From assembly GCA_001914785.1 (NCBI GenBank), contig MNDE01000152.1:1-36563 (forward strand): 36,563 bases of DNA, in the 5' to 3' direction. This document shows positions 9,102-16,560 of this stretch, one piece after another. The notes beneath the pieces were generated by a model that saw only the letters and a list, made by a program, of their open reading frames with translations, did no database searches and was not told where the DNA came from. This stretch comes from Acidobacteria bacterium 13_2_20CM_57_17 (GTDB lineage Bacteria > Acidobacteriota > Terriglobia > Acidiferrales > UBA7541). Both the position numbers and the translations under genes were made by a program. How positions within the stretch are numbered: the stretch's first letter is position 1; each line of letters begins with the position of its first letter.

Positions 9102-10097
9102 TTACTGTGGTTTCGGTAGTGCCGCCATGGCCTCTCGAAACGCTGCCAGATTAGTCTTATCCACTACGGCCGTGCCGGTATCCACTCCGCTCGGCAATGG
9201 GGATGCCGGAGCCGTGCGCCAATCCTTAAATTCCTTCACCGCGTTGTGGTGCAAGTCGTCCAGGAATTTCAGCCCATAGTAGCTCATCACGTACGGCTTC
9301 TGGGCGATCGTCGACGAGATTGCGCCTTTCTCAATTAGGTCCAACGTCTTCGGATCCTTGTCAAACGCCACGATTGGCAGTTTGCCTGCCATGTTGAACC
9401 GCTCCAAGGCGTCCGCGGCTCCGGGACCTCCCGCCGCTTCCAGGCAAACGATTCCATCCATTTTTTCCTTCTTCAGGATCAGGTCGGAGATCTGGTCGAA
9501 CGCGTTCCGCCAATCCCCCTTGTCATCCAGAATCTTTGTCAGCTTCAGCGCGGGAAAATTCTTCAGTGCATCCGCCACGCCCGCCAGGCGATCGTCCAGA
9601 TTGCGCTGTCCGGGAATCGTGATCACCACGATGTTTCCTTTCGGAGCCAGCGCCGCCATTCGCCTCACGCTCTCTCTCCCGGCCCGCACGTTATCCGTCC
9701 CGATATACAGCAGCCTCTTCGACTCTGGCACGTCCGCATCCACGCAAATCACAGGAATTCCTGCCGCTATGGCCTTGTCTATGTCCGCTCGGAAAAAATC
9801 CGTTCGCGCCGCGGACAGGCAGATTCCCGAAGGCTGCTTTTCCACGAGGTCCCGGAACATGGTCGCCTCTGCGCCGGGGTCATAGGTTTCCGGTCCGATC
9901 AGTTCAGCCCTCACGCCCAGCGCCTTGGCCGCATCCAGAAAGCCTGCTTGCGCTTCCTGCCAGTACGGCAAATTGATGTTCGTCGCCACAAAGTAGTACT
10001 TCTCGGTTTCCGCGTGGTATGGCTTGGCGCAAGACACAATGACCGCCGCCACCAGGAGAAGAAGAAAAGATGCCAGGGCCGCTGCATTTTTCCTCAT
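9102..10097 (-). CDS. Periplasmic sugar-type substrate-binding lipoprotein
   Basis: A 331-residue ABC-type solute-binding protein of the RbsB-like (Peripla_BP_4) class. The N-terminus is a lipoprotein signal with a lipobox IVSC (Cys23), so the mature protein should be membrane-anchored. It then shows the family's two-lobe pattern, beginning KYYFVATNINLPYWQEAQAGFLDAA and including PVICVDADVPES, YIGTDNVRAGRE, DGIVCLEAAGGPGAADAL and PIVAFDKDP. The start is well supported: AAAGGAG lies 7 bases upstream of the ATG. No permease or ATPase is linked here, so it may serve a transporter elsewhere or act as a sensor partner. It converges with the ADOP gene (13-base gap). The ligand is inferred only as a sugar-like molecule. 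Confidence 0.88.
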   Translation of the reverse strand: MRKNAAALASFLLLLVAAVIVSCAKPYHAETEKYYFVATNINLPYWQEAQAGFLDAAKALGVRAELIGPETYDPGAEATMFRDLVEKQPSGICLSAARTDFFRADIDKAIAAGIPVICVDADVPESKRLLYIGTDNVRAGRESVRRMAALAPKGNIVVITIPGQRNLDDRLAGVADALKNFPALKLTKILDDKGDWRNAFDQISDLILKKEKMDGIVCLEAAGGPGAADALERFNMAGKLPIVAFDKDPKTLDLIEKGAISSTIAQKPYVMSYYGLKFLDDLHHNAVKEFKDWRTAPASPLPSGVDTGTAVVDKTNLAAFREAMAALPKPQ

Positions 10098-10208
10098 TGA
10101 AATACTCCTTTCGCATTCCGTCCGGCCTTCGGGGAGTTCCTCGTACCGATGGCGCTTTGCTTGTAGGGGAATCCTCCATGCTGTTCCCGGAGGCTGAATT
10201 GCAGCCGG

Positions 10209-10234
10209 ATTCTAACACCACCCGGTGCCGTCAA
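10209..10234 (-). promoter_or_regulatory. Putative promoter of the binding-protein gene
   Basis: On the minus strand, TGTTAGAAT forms an extended -10 element (TAGAAT at 10214-10209). TTGACG at 10234-10229 resembles a -35 box, but the 14-base spacing is short, so the extended -10 may be what matters. It points towards the gene starting at 10097, leaving a leader of about 105 bases. Confidence 0.4.
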
Positions 10235-10332
10235 CGTATTCTTTTGATTTAGTGAGAGCCCGCCCACTTATTTTCAGGAGACGGTTCAGGCAGAAACGCC
10301 ACGCTTCGCGGGTTGCAACTTGGGGAGTTTTT

Positions 10333-10512
10333 TTAGGAACGCTTGCGCAATTCTTCGGCAGGAACCGCAACCACTTCACCGTCGCGCCAGATATACATTG
10401 GCAACCCTTCGCGGGCGTGTTCCTCAATAGCATTCTCGACCGCCGCCCTAAGCGCCAGCAAGGCACGCTCACACAAAGGCAATTCAAGTACGTTTGGAGG
10501 AGGCTCAATCAT
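10333..10512 (-). CDS. 59-residue conserved-looking hypothetical protein (antitoxin-like size)
   Basis: A short gene that is easily missed. The product is charged and helical, beginning MIEPPPNVLELPLCERALLALRA-type sequence and ending in GLPMYIWRDGEVVAVPAEEL. The pattern 'helix, then hydrophobic-IWRDGxVVxVPxEEL' resembles small proteins of about 60-80 residues that I recall from Acidobacteriota and Cyanobacteria genomes, some annotated as putative antitoxins; that link is from memory and weak. GGAG sits seven bases upstream of the ATG, and the stop TAA is at 10335-10333. It diverges from the secreted protein gene at 10609, and no toxin-like gene lies next to it. Function unknown. Confidence 0.66.
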   Translation of the reverse strand: MIEPPPNVLELPLCERALLALRAAVENAIEEHAREGLPMYIWRDGEVVAVPAEELRKRS

Positions 10513-10592
10513 GTTGCTCCGTTGCTCTTTACGAAGTCATTGTAACTCTTGTGTCAGTTACGTGGAGAGCTTTGTCCTCGTTTCAATCCAAA

Positions 10593-10611
10593 CATGCCAT
10601 CATGTGGCATG
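10593..10611. repeat. 7-bp inverted repeat over candidate start codons
   Basis: CATGCCA (10593-10599) and TGGCATG (10605-10611) form a perfect inverted repeat with a 5-base loop. Both candidate ATG codons of the downstream secreted protein (10594 and 10609) lie inside it, so a stem here could influence initiation. Confidence 0.5.
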
Positions 10612-11148
10612 CATACAAAGTCCAAAATCGTCTGCGCTGGAACCTTCTATCTATTCGCACTCATTCGAGTGGTTGCCGCCGCGCCACCGCCAGACCGTTG
10701 CGAGTATCCTCCGGGCCTGCATGATGAAATCTCAAAAAAATATCCCGGCACCCACTTGGTCGGTTTGGCGGATCTCGAGGAATACGACAGAAAGCTGTAC
10801 CGAAAAGACCACGGCACGCGGTGCCCTGGCCTGGTCCGCGTTAACTTTTATGGTGACGGGAAGCCAACGTACGCCCTTGTCTTGATTGCGGGAGAGAACC
10901 CGAAGCGAAGAGCGCAACTCGTTGTGGCGCACCAAGTTGGCAACGATCGGGAGATTCGCTCATTGGAGACGACAGACGGAACGCCCGTGGTCTGGCGTCA
11001 AGGGCCCGGTAAGTATGATGGTATGTACGAGGAGGAACAGCAGATTCTGGCGAGAAACCCAGTCATTGTCTTTTGCGGTTATGGGTCATGGGCGATACTC
11101 TATGCGTGGACGGGCGCCGAGGTAAAGAAGATCTGGCTTTCGGATTAG
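10609..11148 (+). CDS. Small secreted hypothetical protein
   Basis: I do not recognise the family. From the ATG at 10609 the product has 179 residues and opens with a basic n-region and hydrophobic core (MHTKSKIVCAGTFYLFALIRVVAAAPPP), a good signal peptide. An ATG at 10594 would add five residues; neither has a clear Shine-Dalgarno sequence. The mature part includes CEYPPGLHDEISKKYPG, then a beta-rich section (LVRVNFYGDGKPTYALVLIAGE, then RAQLVVAHQV) and a C-terminal WAILYAWTGAEVKKIWLSD. Cysteines are few, so a disulfide between the CEYPP and CPGL segments is possible. GC content and codon use look somewhat lower and less biased than in neighbouring genes. Function unknown. Confidence 0.68.
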   Translation: MHTKSKIVCAGTFYLFALIRVVAAAPPPDRCEYPPGLHDEISKKYPGTHLVGLADLEEYDRKLYRKDHGTRCPGLVRVNFYGDGKPTYALVLIAGENPKRRAQLVVAHQVGNDREIRSLETTDGTPVVWRQGPGKYDGMYEEEQQILARNPVIVFCGYGSWAILYAWTGAEVKKIWLSD

Positions 11149-11166
11149 CGCCTGTTCAAGGCGGCG

Positions 11167-11183
11167 ACTCCCGCCTGGGGAGT
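11167..11183 (+). terminator. Possible weak terminator hairpin
   Basis: ACTCCC (11167-11172) and GGGAGT (11178-11183) form a 6-bp stem with a 5-base loop, 19 bases after the stop of the secreted protein gene. The following bases are T-rich only in part (GGGATTTCCTTCTC), so termination would be inefficient. Confidence 0.3.
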
Positions 11184-11262
11184 GGGATTTCCTTCTCATC
11201 AGTGGGATTCCACCTTTCATTTCTGTCATCTCGTTGTATCCAAGCCACTTACCAGTAATTAC

Positions 11263-11290
11263 TTGACAAATCCTAAAAATATTGTATAAT
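11263..11290 (+). promoter_or_regulatory. Perfect consensus sigma-70 promoter
   Basis: TTGACA (11263-11268) and TATAAT (11285-11290) are both exact consensus with a 16-base spacer in an AT-rich patch. Transcription would begin near 11297 and head towards fumC, whose ATG is about 530 bases downstream. Confidence 0.72.
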
Positions 11291-11708
11291 AGTAATTCAA
11301 GTCGGGTACGATTCTTCCGTGCCTCTCCGGTTATGGGCGCCCACCAAGCGGTTCTTCTAACTTCTTCAAAATCAGTTCATCTACGCAGGAGAGTTCTCTC
11401 TCTACGAATCGCGCCCGTAAGTCCTTTGTTTTCGGCACTTGCAAAGAGTGCGCAACCCTCTCATTCCACACAGCTTAGCTTTCCTTTGTTTTCATGCACT
11501 TACGAACTCTTTTGCACCGGTGAAAAAGCAACCCCTTTCCCTTTATGCGCTTCCGCACTCTTTGCCAAAAACACCCCGGGTGGGGGTGGGCCCTGTTTGA
11601 CCATCATTTCTCTAAGCGAGCCTCGCGCCGCGCTGATATTCCCCATTCCTCCACTCTGGCCCCTGTGTTCTCGGTGGCATCCGTGTTGATTCCCATCCTT
11701 TCTTTTGA

Positions 11709-11780
11709 CTTCGATCGAAGATCCCGACTCGGTCGGGACTGTCAACTGCCAACCTACGCAAGTACTCGCTGTCCGCGAGT
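11709..11780. repeat. Cluster of three short palindromes upstream of fumC
   Basis: In 72 bases there are a perfect 12-bp palindrome CTTCGATCGAAG (11709-11720), a 7-bp stem TCCCGAC/GTCGGGA with a 3-base loop (11722-11738) and a 6-bp stem ACTCGC/GCGAGT with a 5-base loop (11764-11780). The second resembles dispersed palindromes seen in acidobacterial intergenic DNA (from memory). Could be REP-like DNA or a structured leader. Confidence 0.55.
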
Positions 11781-11829
11781 CGCCGCTCACTTGCTGCTAG
11801 AATCAGAGCAGCCCTCAAAGGAGCTTCCC

Positions 11830-13245
11830 ATGTCTGAAGCCGCCAAGACAGCAGCCTCCACCCCGACTCGCGTCGAGTCCGACTCCATGGGCAAGATCGA
11901 AGTCCCCGCCGACCGCTATTACGGCGCGCAGACCGCCCGCTCGCTCATCCACTTCGCCATCGGCAAGGACACCATGCCCCCGGAGCTCATCCGCGCCTTC
12001 GGCATCCTCAAAAAAGCCGCCGCGCTCGTCAACCAGGATCTTGGCAAGCAGTCGCACGAAAAGTGCAGCCTCATCGTCCGGGCCGCCGACGAAGTCATCG
12101 CTGGAAAACTCAACGACCACTTCCCTTTGCGCGTCTGGCAAACCGGCAGCGGCACGCAAACCAACATGAACGTCAACGAAGTCATTTCCAATCGCGCCAT
12201 TGAAATGGCCGGCGGCGTCATGGGCAGTAAGAAGCCCATCCATCCCAACGATGACGTCAACATGTCGCAGTCCTCCAACGACACGTTTCCCGCCGCCATG
12301 CACATCGCCGCCGCCACGGAAACCTCTCGCCGTCTTCTTCCCGCCGTCAAGACTCTTCGCGACGCGCTCGACGCCAAAGCCAAAGAATTCGCGGACATCG
12401 TCAAAATCGGCCGCACGCATTTGCAGGACGCCACGCCGCTCACGCTCGGCCAGGAATTCTCCGGCTACGTCAATATGCTCGACCGCGATAGCGGCCGCAT
12501 CGCCATCGCTCTCGACGGACTCTACGATCTCGCCATCGGCGGCACTGCCGTTGGCACCGGCCTCAACGCACATCCCGAATTCGCCGAACGCGCCGCGCGC
12601 AAAATCGCTGAGCTCACCGGGCTGCCCTTCCGCTCGCATCCCAATAAATTCGCCGCGCTCGCCGCGCACGACGAAATCGTTTTCGCGTCCGGCGCGTTAA
12701 AAACGCTTGCTGCCTCGCTCATGAAAATCGCCAACGACATTCGCTGGCTCGCTTCCGGCCCGCGCTGCGGCCTCGGCGAACTCACTCTTCCGGAAAACGA
12801 GCCCGGCTCTTCGATTATGCCGGGGAAGGTGAATCCCACGCAGGCGGAAGCCCTGACCATGGTCTCCGTCCAAGTAATGGGCAACGACGCCGCCATCGGC
12901 TTCGCTGGCTCGCAGGGTAATTTCGAGCTCAACGTTTTCAAGCCGGTGATGATTTTCAATTATCTTCACTCTGTCGAACTTCTCGCCGACGCCTGCAACA
13001 GCTTCGTAGCCCACTGCGTCCAAGGGATCGAAGCCAATCGCGACCGCATCAATCACTACCTCCATCATTCCCTCATGCTCGTCACCGCGCTTGCCCCCAA
13101 AATCGGCTACGACAACGCCGCCCAGGTCGCCAAAGCCGCGCACCATGCTCACATCAGCCTTCGAGAAGCCGCCATCAAGTTCGGCTTCGTCACCGCCGAA
13201 GAGTTCGACGCCCTCGTCAAACCCGAGGACATGACCCACCCATGA
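11830..13245 (+). CDS. fumC: Class II fumarate hydratase
   Basis: A 471-residue iron-independent fumarase that interconverts fumarate and L-malate in the TCA cycle. Family motifs are all visible: [48 protein letters not shown], and the superfamily signature [11 protein letters not shown] near residue 330. The length matches E. coli FumC (467). The reading frame is open further upstream to 11545, but the ATG at 11830 has an AAAGGAG eight bases before it and begins just ahead of the conserved core ([19 protein letters not shown]), so it is the start. Its stop overlaps the next gene's ATG (ATGA), placing fumC at the head of an apparent operon. Confidence 0.97.
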   Translation: MSEAAKTAASTPTRVESDSMGKIEVPADRYYGAQTARSLIHFAIGKDTMPPELIRAFGILKKAAALVNQDLGKQSHEKCSLIVRAADEVIAGKLNDHFPLRVWQTGSGTQTNMNVNEVISNRAIEMAGGVMGSKKPIHPNDDVNMSQSSNDTFPAAMHIAAATETSRRLLPAVKTLRDALDAKAKEFADIVKIGRTHLQDATPLTLGQEFSGYVNMLDRDSGRIAIALDGLYDLAIGGTAVGTGLNAHPEFAERAARKIAELTGLPFRSHPNKFAALAAHDEIVFASGALKTLAASLMKIANDIRWLASGPRCGLGELTLPENEPGSSIMPGKVNPTQAEALTMVSVQVMGNDAAIGFAGSQGNFELNVFKPVMIFNYLHSVELLADACNSFVAHCVQGIEANRDRINHYLHHSLMLVTALAPKIGYDNAAQVAKAAHHAHISLREAAIKFGFVTAEEFDALVKPEDMTHP

Positions 13246-14300
13246 ATGCTTTTTTCAAATCACTGCATTGGCTTATGCTTCTGGGAGCCACATTCGGCAT
13301 TTCTTCTATAAGTGCCGCACAAACATACACTGGACCAAGGTGTTTCGGCTCACTTTGCATCGATCAAGAGGTTACCGCCGAAGACCTTATTCATCGGATC
13401 GGTGAATCAAGCTCGGCTTGGGATCGCCATAGTATTCGGGACGAGCGAACAATTCTCTCATTCTTCGTATCTCAGGATTCCGAGGTAGTCGGAATCCTCC
13501 TGACAGACTCCAGTAATCAGAAGGCTTCCGCGAAAGATCTAAGCTCGAAAGCGAAAAAAGATCTGCGCGCTTGGAAAACGGGTGAAGACATCGGCCTTGA
13601 TAGCTCGGAAGAAGGCATAGTGAAGGCCTACGGAAAGCCAACGGGACAATACGAATTTCAGACTCAGGAGAACGGTGCTCAAGTAACCGTGAAGAATCTT
13701 TCTTATAGAGGGCGCGTAAACGGGGTTGTAAAGTCGGCAGATTTCACGATGAGGAACGGTAAGGCTTCTCGAATCGAATTCTGGATTCAAGGCGACCCTG
13801 GCCCCACATGCCTGGGTTACACGTGCGAGCCTCAGTCTGCGCGCGCCGTGTTCCGGGAACTCGGCAAACCGAAGAATATGACGGCAAATACTGATGTCAT
13901 CTGTTACCAATCCGAAGACGGGAAGAGCTTTCTTAGCGCGTATTTGGGACATCACGGAGAGGCCGATATTGATGTCGCTTTTCTGAGTGATTTTCCGAAT
14001 TGCCTTCATAAGACTGCCTCGACGACAAAGAACAGCCTATCCGAATGGAAGACTTCAGAGAGCATTCATTTGGGAAGTTCGGAAGAAGAAGTGGTGAAAG
14101 TTTATGGGAAACCAACGCGTGAGGAACCGGTGAATGCCGCAAAGTGCTGCAAATACATGATTCCAGGCTCGCGCAAAGGTGATCATTTACCCGACTTCGG
14201 CCAGAAAGTCCTCTTCTACGAAGGTATGGAGCTACATCAGACGGGTTTTGGGATTAGAAACGGAAGAGTTTCATTCATTTGGATTTCCGATTCGGAGTGA
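13242..14300 (+). CDS. Secreted protein with an internal tandem duplication
   Basis: A 352-residue protein of unknown function with a signal peptide ([17 protein letters not shown]). It is built from two copies of a unit of about 157 residues. Matching landmarks are CFGSLC (34-39) and CLGYTC (190-195); [19 protein letters not shown] (108-126) and [19 protein letters not shown] (266-284), both followed by VKxYGKPT; and [13 protein letters not shown] (170-182) and [11 protein letters not shown] (338-348). Paired cysteines and the 'SSEExVxKxYGKPT' segment suggest two small lipoprotein-like beta domains, somewhat like SmpA/OmlA folds, but that is speculative. Its ATG overlaps the fumC stop by four bases. 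The codon use is less GC-biased than in fumC, which may mark later acquisition. Confidence 0.82.
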   Translation: MNAFFKSLHWLMLLGATFGISSISAAQTYTGPRCFGSLCIDQEVTAEDLIHRIGESSSAWDRHSIRDERTILSFFVSQDSEVVGILLTDSSNQKASAKDLSSKAKKDLRAWKTGEDIGLDSSEEGIVKAYGKPTGQYEFQTQENGAQVTVKNLSYRGRVNGVVKSADFTMRNGKASRIEFWIQGDPGPTCLGYTCEPQSARAVFRELGKPKNMTANTDVICYQSEDGKSFLSAYLGHHGEADIDVAFLSDFPNCLHKTASTTKNSLSEWKTSESIHLGSSEEEVVKVYGKPTREEPVNAAKCCKYMIPGSRKGDHLPDFGQKVLFYEGMELHQTGFGIRNGRVSFIWISDSE

Positions 14301-14307
14301 CGCGCAC

Positions 14308-15396
14308 ATGACCGGCCGATTTACTAAACGAAAGATTGTCCACCATTCCCACGTGATTCAGCACTTATGGTTCAAGAGTGCTTGTCTTCTGTTTCCCGCG
14401 TTCGCGCCTTTCGTACAGCAAGGAAGTGCGCAGGCGAAGTACACGCTGAAGCCGACGCCGAAGACCGTGGCGTGGGGATACTACGATGCGAAGGTGGCGC
14501 CGGTGCTGCGCGTCAAGTCGGGCGACACGGTAGAGATTCAGACGCTAATCACCAACAGCCCTAAGCGGCTCGAAGAGGCGGGGCTGCCGCCAGAGCAGGT
14601 CGAGCAATCGCTGCGCGACATTACCGACCAAGTAGAGGACAAAGGCCCTGGCGGGCACATTTTGACCGGCCCGATTTACATCGAAGGCGCGGAACCCGGC
14701 GACGTTCTCGAAGTAAAAATCCTGGCGATCAAGCTGGCGATTCCTTACGCCTACAACGCGTTCGGTGCGGGGCGCGGCTATCTGCCGGACGATTATCCTT
14801 ACTCGAAAATAAAAATTATTCCGCTGGATGAAAAACGCATGATCGCGAAATTCGCGCCGGGCATCGAGATTCCCCTGCATCCTTTTTTCGGCAGCATGGG
14901 CGACGCCCCGCCGGAAAGCGCGGGCCGCTTCAACAGCGCTCCGCCGTGGATTATGGCGGGCAATCTCGATAACAAGGACCTCGTCGCCGGCTCCACGCTC
15001 TACATTCCCGTGCACGCTCCCGGCGCGCTCTTCGAGGTCGGCGACGGCCACGCCGGACAGGGCGACGGCGAAGTGGACATTACCGCTCTCGAAACTTCGC
15101 TCATCGGCACGTTTCAATTCATCGTGCGCAAGGACATGCGCCTGAAGTGGCCGCGCGCCGAAACGCCCACGCACTACATCACCATGGGCCTCAACGATGA
15201 CCTGAACGCCTGCGCCACGCTCGCCGTCCGCGAGATGATCGATTTCCTCGTCACGGAAAAGCATCTCTCGCGCGACGATGCCTACATGCTCTCGAGCGTC
15301 GCCGCCGATCTCCACATCACCGAACTCGTCGACGGCAACAAAGGCGTCCACATGATGCTCCCCAAATCCATCTTCGTCTCCGGTTCATCCAAATGA
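14308..15396 (+). CDS. Acetamidase/formamidase-family protein, exported
   Basis: A 362-residue member of the FmdA/AmdA family, which hydrolyses short amides such as formamide or acetamide to acid and ammonia. Conserved-looking stretches include GHILTGPIYIEGAEPGDVLEVKI, IPLHPFFGSMGDAP, GRFNSAPPWIMAGNLDNKDL, GSTLYIPVHAPGALFEVGDGHAGQGDGEV and the closing YMLSSVAADLHITELVDG. It carries an N-terminal hydrophobic leader ending GSAQA, so it is probably exported; classic FmdA enzymes are cytoplasmic. The ATG at 14308 is seven bases after the previous stop and gives a sensible leader; a frame open to 14179 overlaps the preceding gene. The next gene may begin in an ATGA overlap at 15393. Confidence 0.9.
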   Translation: MTGRFTKRKIVHHSHVIQHLWFKSACLLFPAFAPFVQQGSAQAKYTLKPTPKTVAWGYYDAKVAPVLRVKSGDTVEIQTLITNSPKRLEEAGLPPEQVEQSLRDITDQVEDKGPGGHILTGPIYIEGAEPGDVLEVKILAIKLAIPYAYNAFGAGRGYLPDDYPYSKIKIIPLDEKRMIAKFAPGIEIPLHPFFGSMGDAPPESAGRFNSAPPWIMAGNLDNKDLVAGSTLYIPVHAPGALFEVGDGHAGQGDGEVDITALETSLIGTFQFIVRKDMRLKWPRAETPTHYITMGLNDDLNACATLAVREMIDFLVTEKHLSRDDAYMLSSVAADLHITELVDGNKGVHMMLPKSIFVSGSSK

Positions 15397-15426
15397 ACGA
15401 AGGGAAATTATCGTTCCGACCTGTAG

Positions 15427-15486
15427 CTCAGGCCTTTAGGCCTGAGGAATCTGCTTTTTCTTGCGCTTGCACAAAGCAGATTCCTC
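15427..15486. repeat. Compound palindrome (two nested stems) at the start of the MBL gene
   Basis: CTCAGGCCT/AGGCCTGAG (15427-15435 and 15438-15446, 2-base loop) is followed directly by a 14-bp perfect inverted repeat, GAGGAATCTGCTTT (15444-15457) and AAAGCAGATTCCTC (15473-15486). The two share bases 15444-15446, so they could switch between structures. The flanks GTTCCG (15414-15419) and CGGAATGAC (15503-15511) are also near-complementary. This looks like a dispersed repeat copied into the space between the acetamidase and the hydrolase. Confidence 0.8.
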
Positions 15487-15506
15487 GGGCAAACACCGCC
15501 CTCGGA

Positions 15507-16541
15507 ATGACTTTTTTCGCTTCTTTCCCGAAGCCCGTTCAGTTTCAAGTCATTTTCTTTCATGCGCTGCTGCTATTTCTCGGTGTGCTCTCCGGGGCGG
15601 CCTCGGCGTTCTCTGCGAACTCTGTGTCCTCTGCGTTGAATCTTTTTCCTGTTTCTTCCTTGCAAACCGAAAAACCCGAATGGTGCAAGCCTCTTCCGCG
15701 GCCGGAATACAAATCGCTGCAACGTGTCCTTCCGGACGACCCCTGGTTTGAAGTCTACAAGGTTGCGCCGGGAGTCTTTGCCATTTACGAGCCGCACCAA
15801 GCGGAAGAAACCATTTCCTACCTGATCGTCGGCAACAAGCAAGCGGTGCTTTTCGATACCGGCATGGGCATCAGCGACATCCACAAAGTCACGACGAAAT
15901 TGACTTCGCGCCCAGTCGTGGTTCTCAATTCGCACACGCACGACGACCACGTCGGCGGCAACTGGCAGTTCACGTTCGTCTACGGGATGGACACCGATTT
16001 CACGCGGAAGAACGCCAAAGGTTCGCGCGAAGATGCTCAGGCCGAAATTGCACCCGACCAGCTCTGCGGCGAATTGCCAAAAGGCTTCAATCCAAAAACG
16101 TACGCCACCAAGCCGTGGAGGATTTCGCACTTCATCCATGACGGCTTCACAGTGAATCTGGGTGGACGCAAATTGGAAGTTCTTTCTACTCCAGGCCACA
16201 CGCCGGATTCCATTGCGCTGCTCGACCGCGCCAACGGCTTGCTCTTTACCGGCGACACGTATTATCCCGCACCGATCTGGCTATTCCGGCCGGAAACGGA
16301 TCTCGACGCTTACGTGAATTCCGTGAAGCGGCTTGCAGCGCTCGCGCCAGAATTAAAACTTGTGCTGGGCGCGCACAACATCCCGGTGGCCGAACCTTCC
16401 GTGCTTCCGCGGCTCGTCAACGCGATCCAGGCGGTGCGCTCGGGCCAGGGGACCGTCAAGGCGGGCGGAGAAGGCAAAGCCATCCATAGCCTCGACGGTT
16501 TTGATTTTCTTCTCGCCGCCGCGAAGAAGGAGAAAAATTAG
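15507..16541 (+). CDS. Exported metallo-beta-lactamase-fold hydrolase
   Basis: A 344-residue metal-dependent hydrolase of the MBL superfamily. Metal ligands visible are the HxHxDH motif (SHTHDDHVGGN), the histidine in STPGHTPDS, the aspartate in LFTGDTYY and the late histidine in LGAHNIP. The class includes lactonases, glyoxalase-like enzymes and beta-lactamases; the substrate cannot be set from sequence. The ATG at 15507 places a signal peptide (FHALLLFLGVLSGAASAFSA) near the N-terminus. The frame is also open to an ATG at 15393 that overlaps the acetamidase stop as ATGA; the intervening 38 codons are a palindromic repeat, so the original coupled start may have been displaced by repeat insertion. 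A second repeat-like segment lies at 15611-15646, inside the leader-encoding part. Confidence 0.88.
   Translation: MTFFASFPKPVQFQVIFFHALLLFLGVLSGAASAFSANSVSSALNLFPVSSLQTEKPEWCKPLPRPEYKSLQRVLPDDPWFEVYKVAPGVFAIYEPHQAEETISYLIVGNKQAVLFDTGMGISDIHKVTTKLTSRPVVVLNSHTHDDHVGGNWQFTFVYGMDTDFTRKNAKGSREDAQAEIAPDQLCGELPKGFNPKTYATKPWRISHFIHDGFTVNLGGRKLEVLSTPGHTPDSIALLDRANGLLFTGDTYYPAPIWLFRPETDLDAYVNSVKRLAALAPELKLVLGAHNIPVAEPSVLPRLVNAIQAVRSGQGTVKAGGEGKAIHSLDGFDFLLAAAKKEKN
15611..15646. repeat. CTCTGCG/CTCTGTG-type imperfect repeat
   Basis: Short units CTCTGCG, CTCTGTG and CTCTGCG follow each other at about 10-base intervals and end GTTGAATC. A related pattern (CTGTGTTCTC ... GTTGATTC) is at 11661-11692. Similar CTCTG-rich strings are scattered in many genomes, as far as I recall; homology between these two is not proved. 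Confidence 0.35.
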
Positions 16542-16560
16542 TTGCAGAAGTTCATCGCGT

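Larger units (their letters stand above)
11149..11829. other. Gene-free stretch of 681 bases
   Basis: No convincing gene is seen on either strand; the apparent reading frames have no ribosome binding sites and compositionally odd products. It holds a weak hairpin after the preceding gene (11167-11183), a perfect sigma-70 promoter (11263-11290), a low-GC tract, loosely repeated CTTTGTTTTC-type segments around 11430-11500, a CTGTGT/GTTGATTC segment (11654-11692) and a cluster of palindromes (11709-11780) just before fumC. It may encode a long fumC leader or a noncoding RNA. Confidence 0.6.

Noticed and set aside
10212..10508. A 98-codon frame on the minus strand
   Set aside because: It overlaps in another frame the 59-residue gene at 10333-10512, which has the better ribosome binding site and more protein-like composition.
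11576..11593. Possible G-quadruplex (runs of G around the GGGTGGGGGTGGG segment)
   Set aside because: Only three separate G-runs are present, so a four-tract quadruplex is not supported.
11282..11689. A 135-codon open frame beginning inside the -10 box region
   Set aside because: It starts with TTG within the promoter itself, has no ribosome binding site, and the product is low-complexity with no domain-like pattern.
11545..11829. Upstream extension of the fumarase frame
   Set aside because: The conserved fumarase N-terminus and an AAAGGAG both point to the ATG at 11830; the extension covers palindromic repeat DNA.
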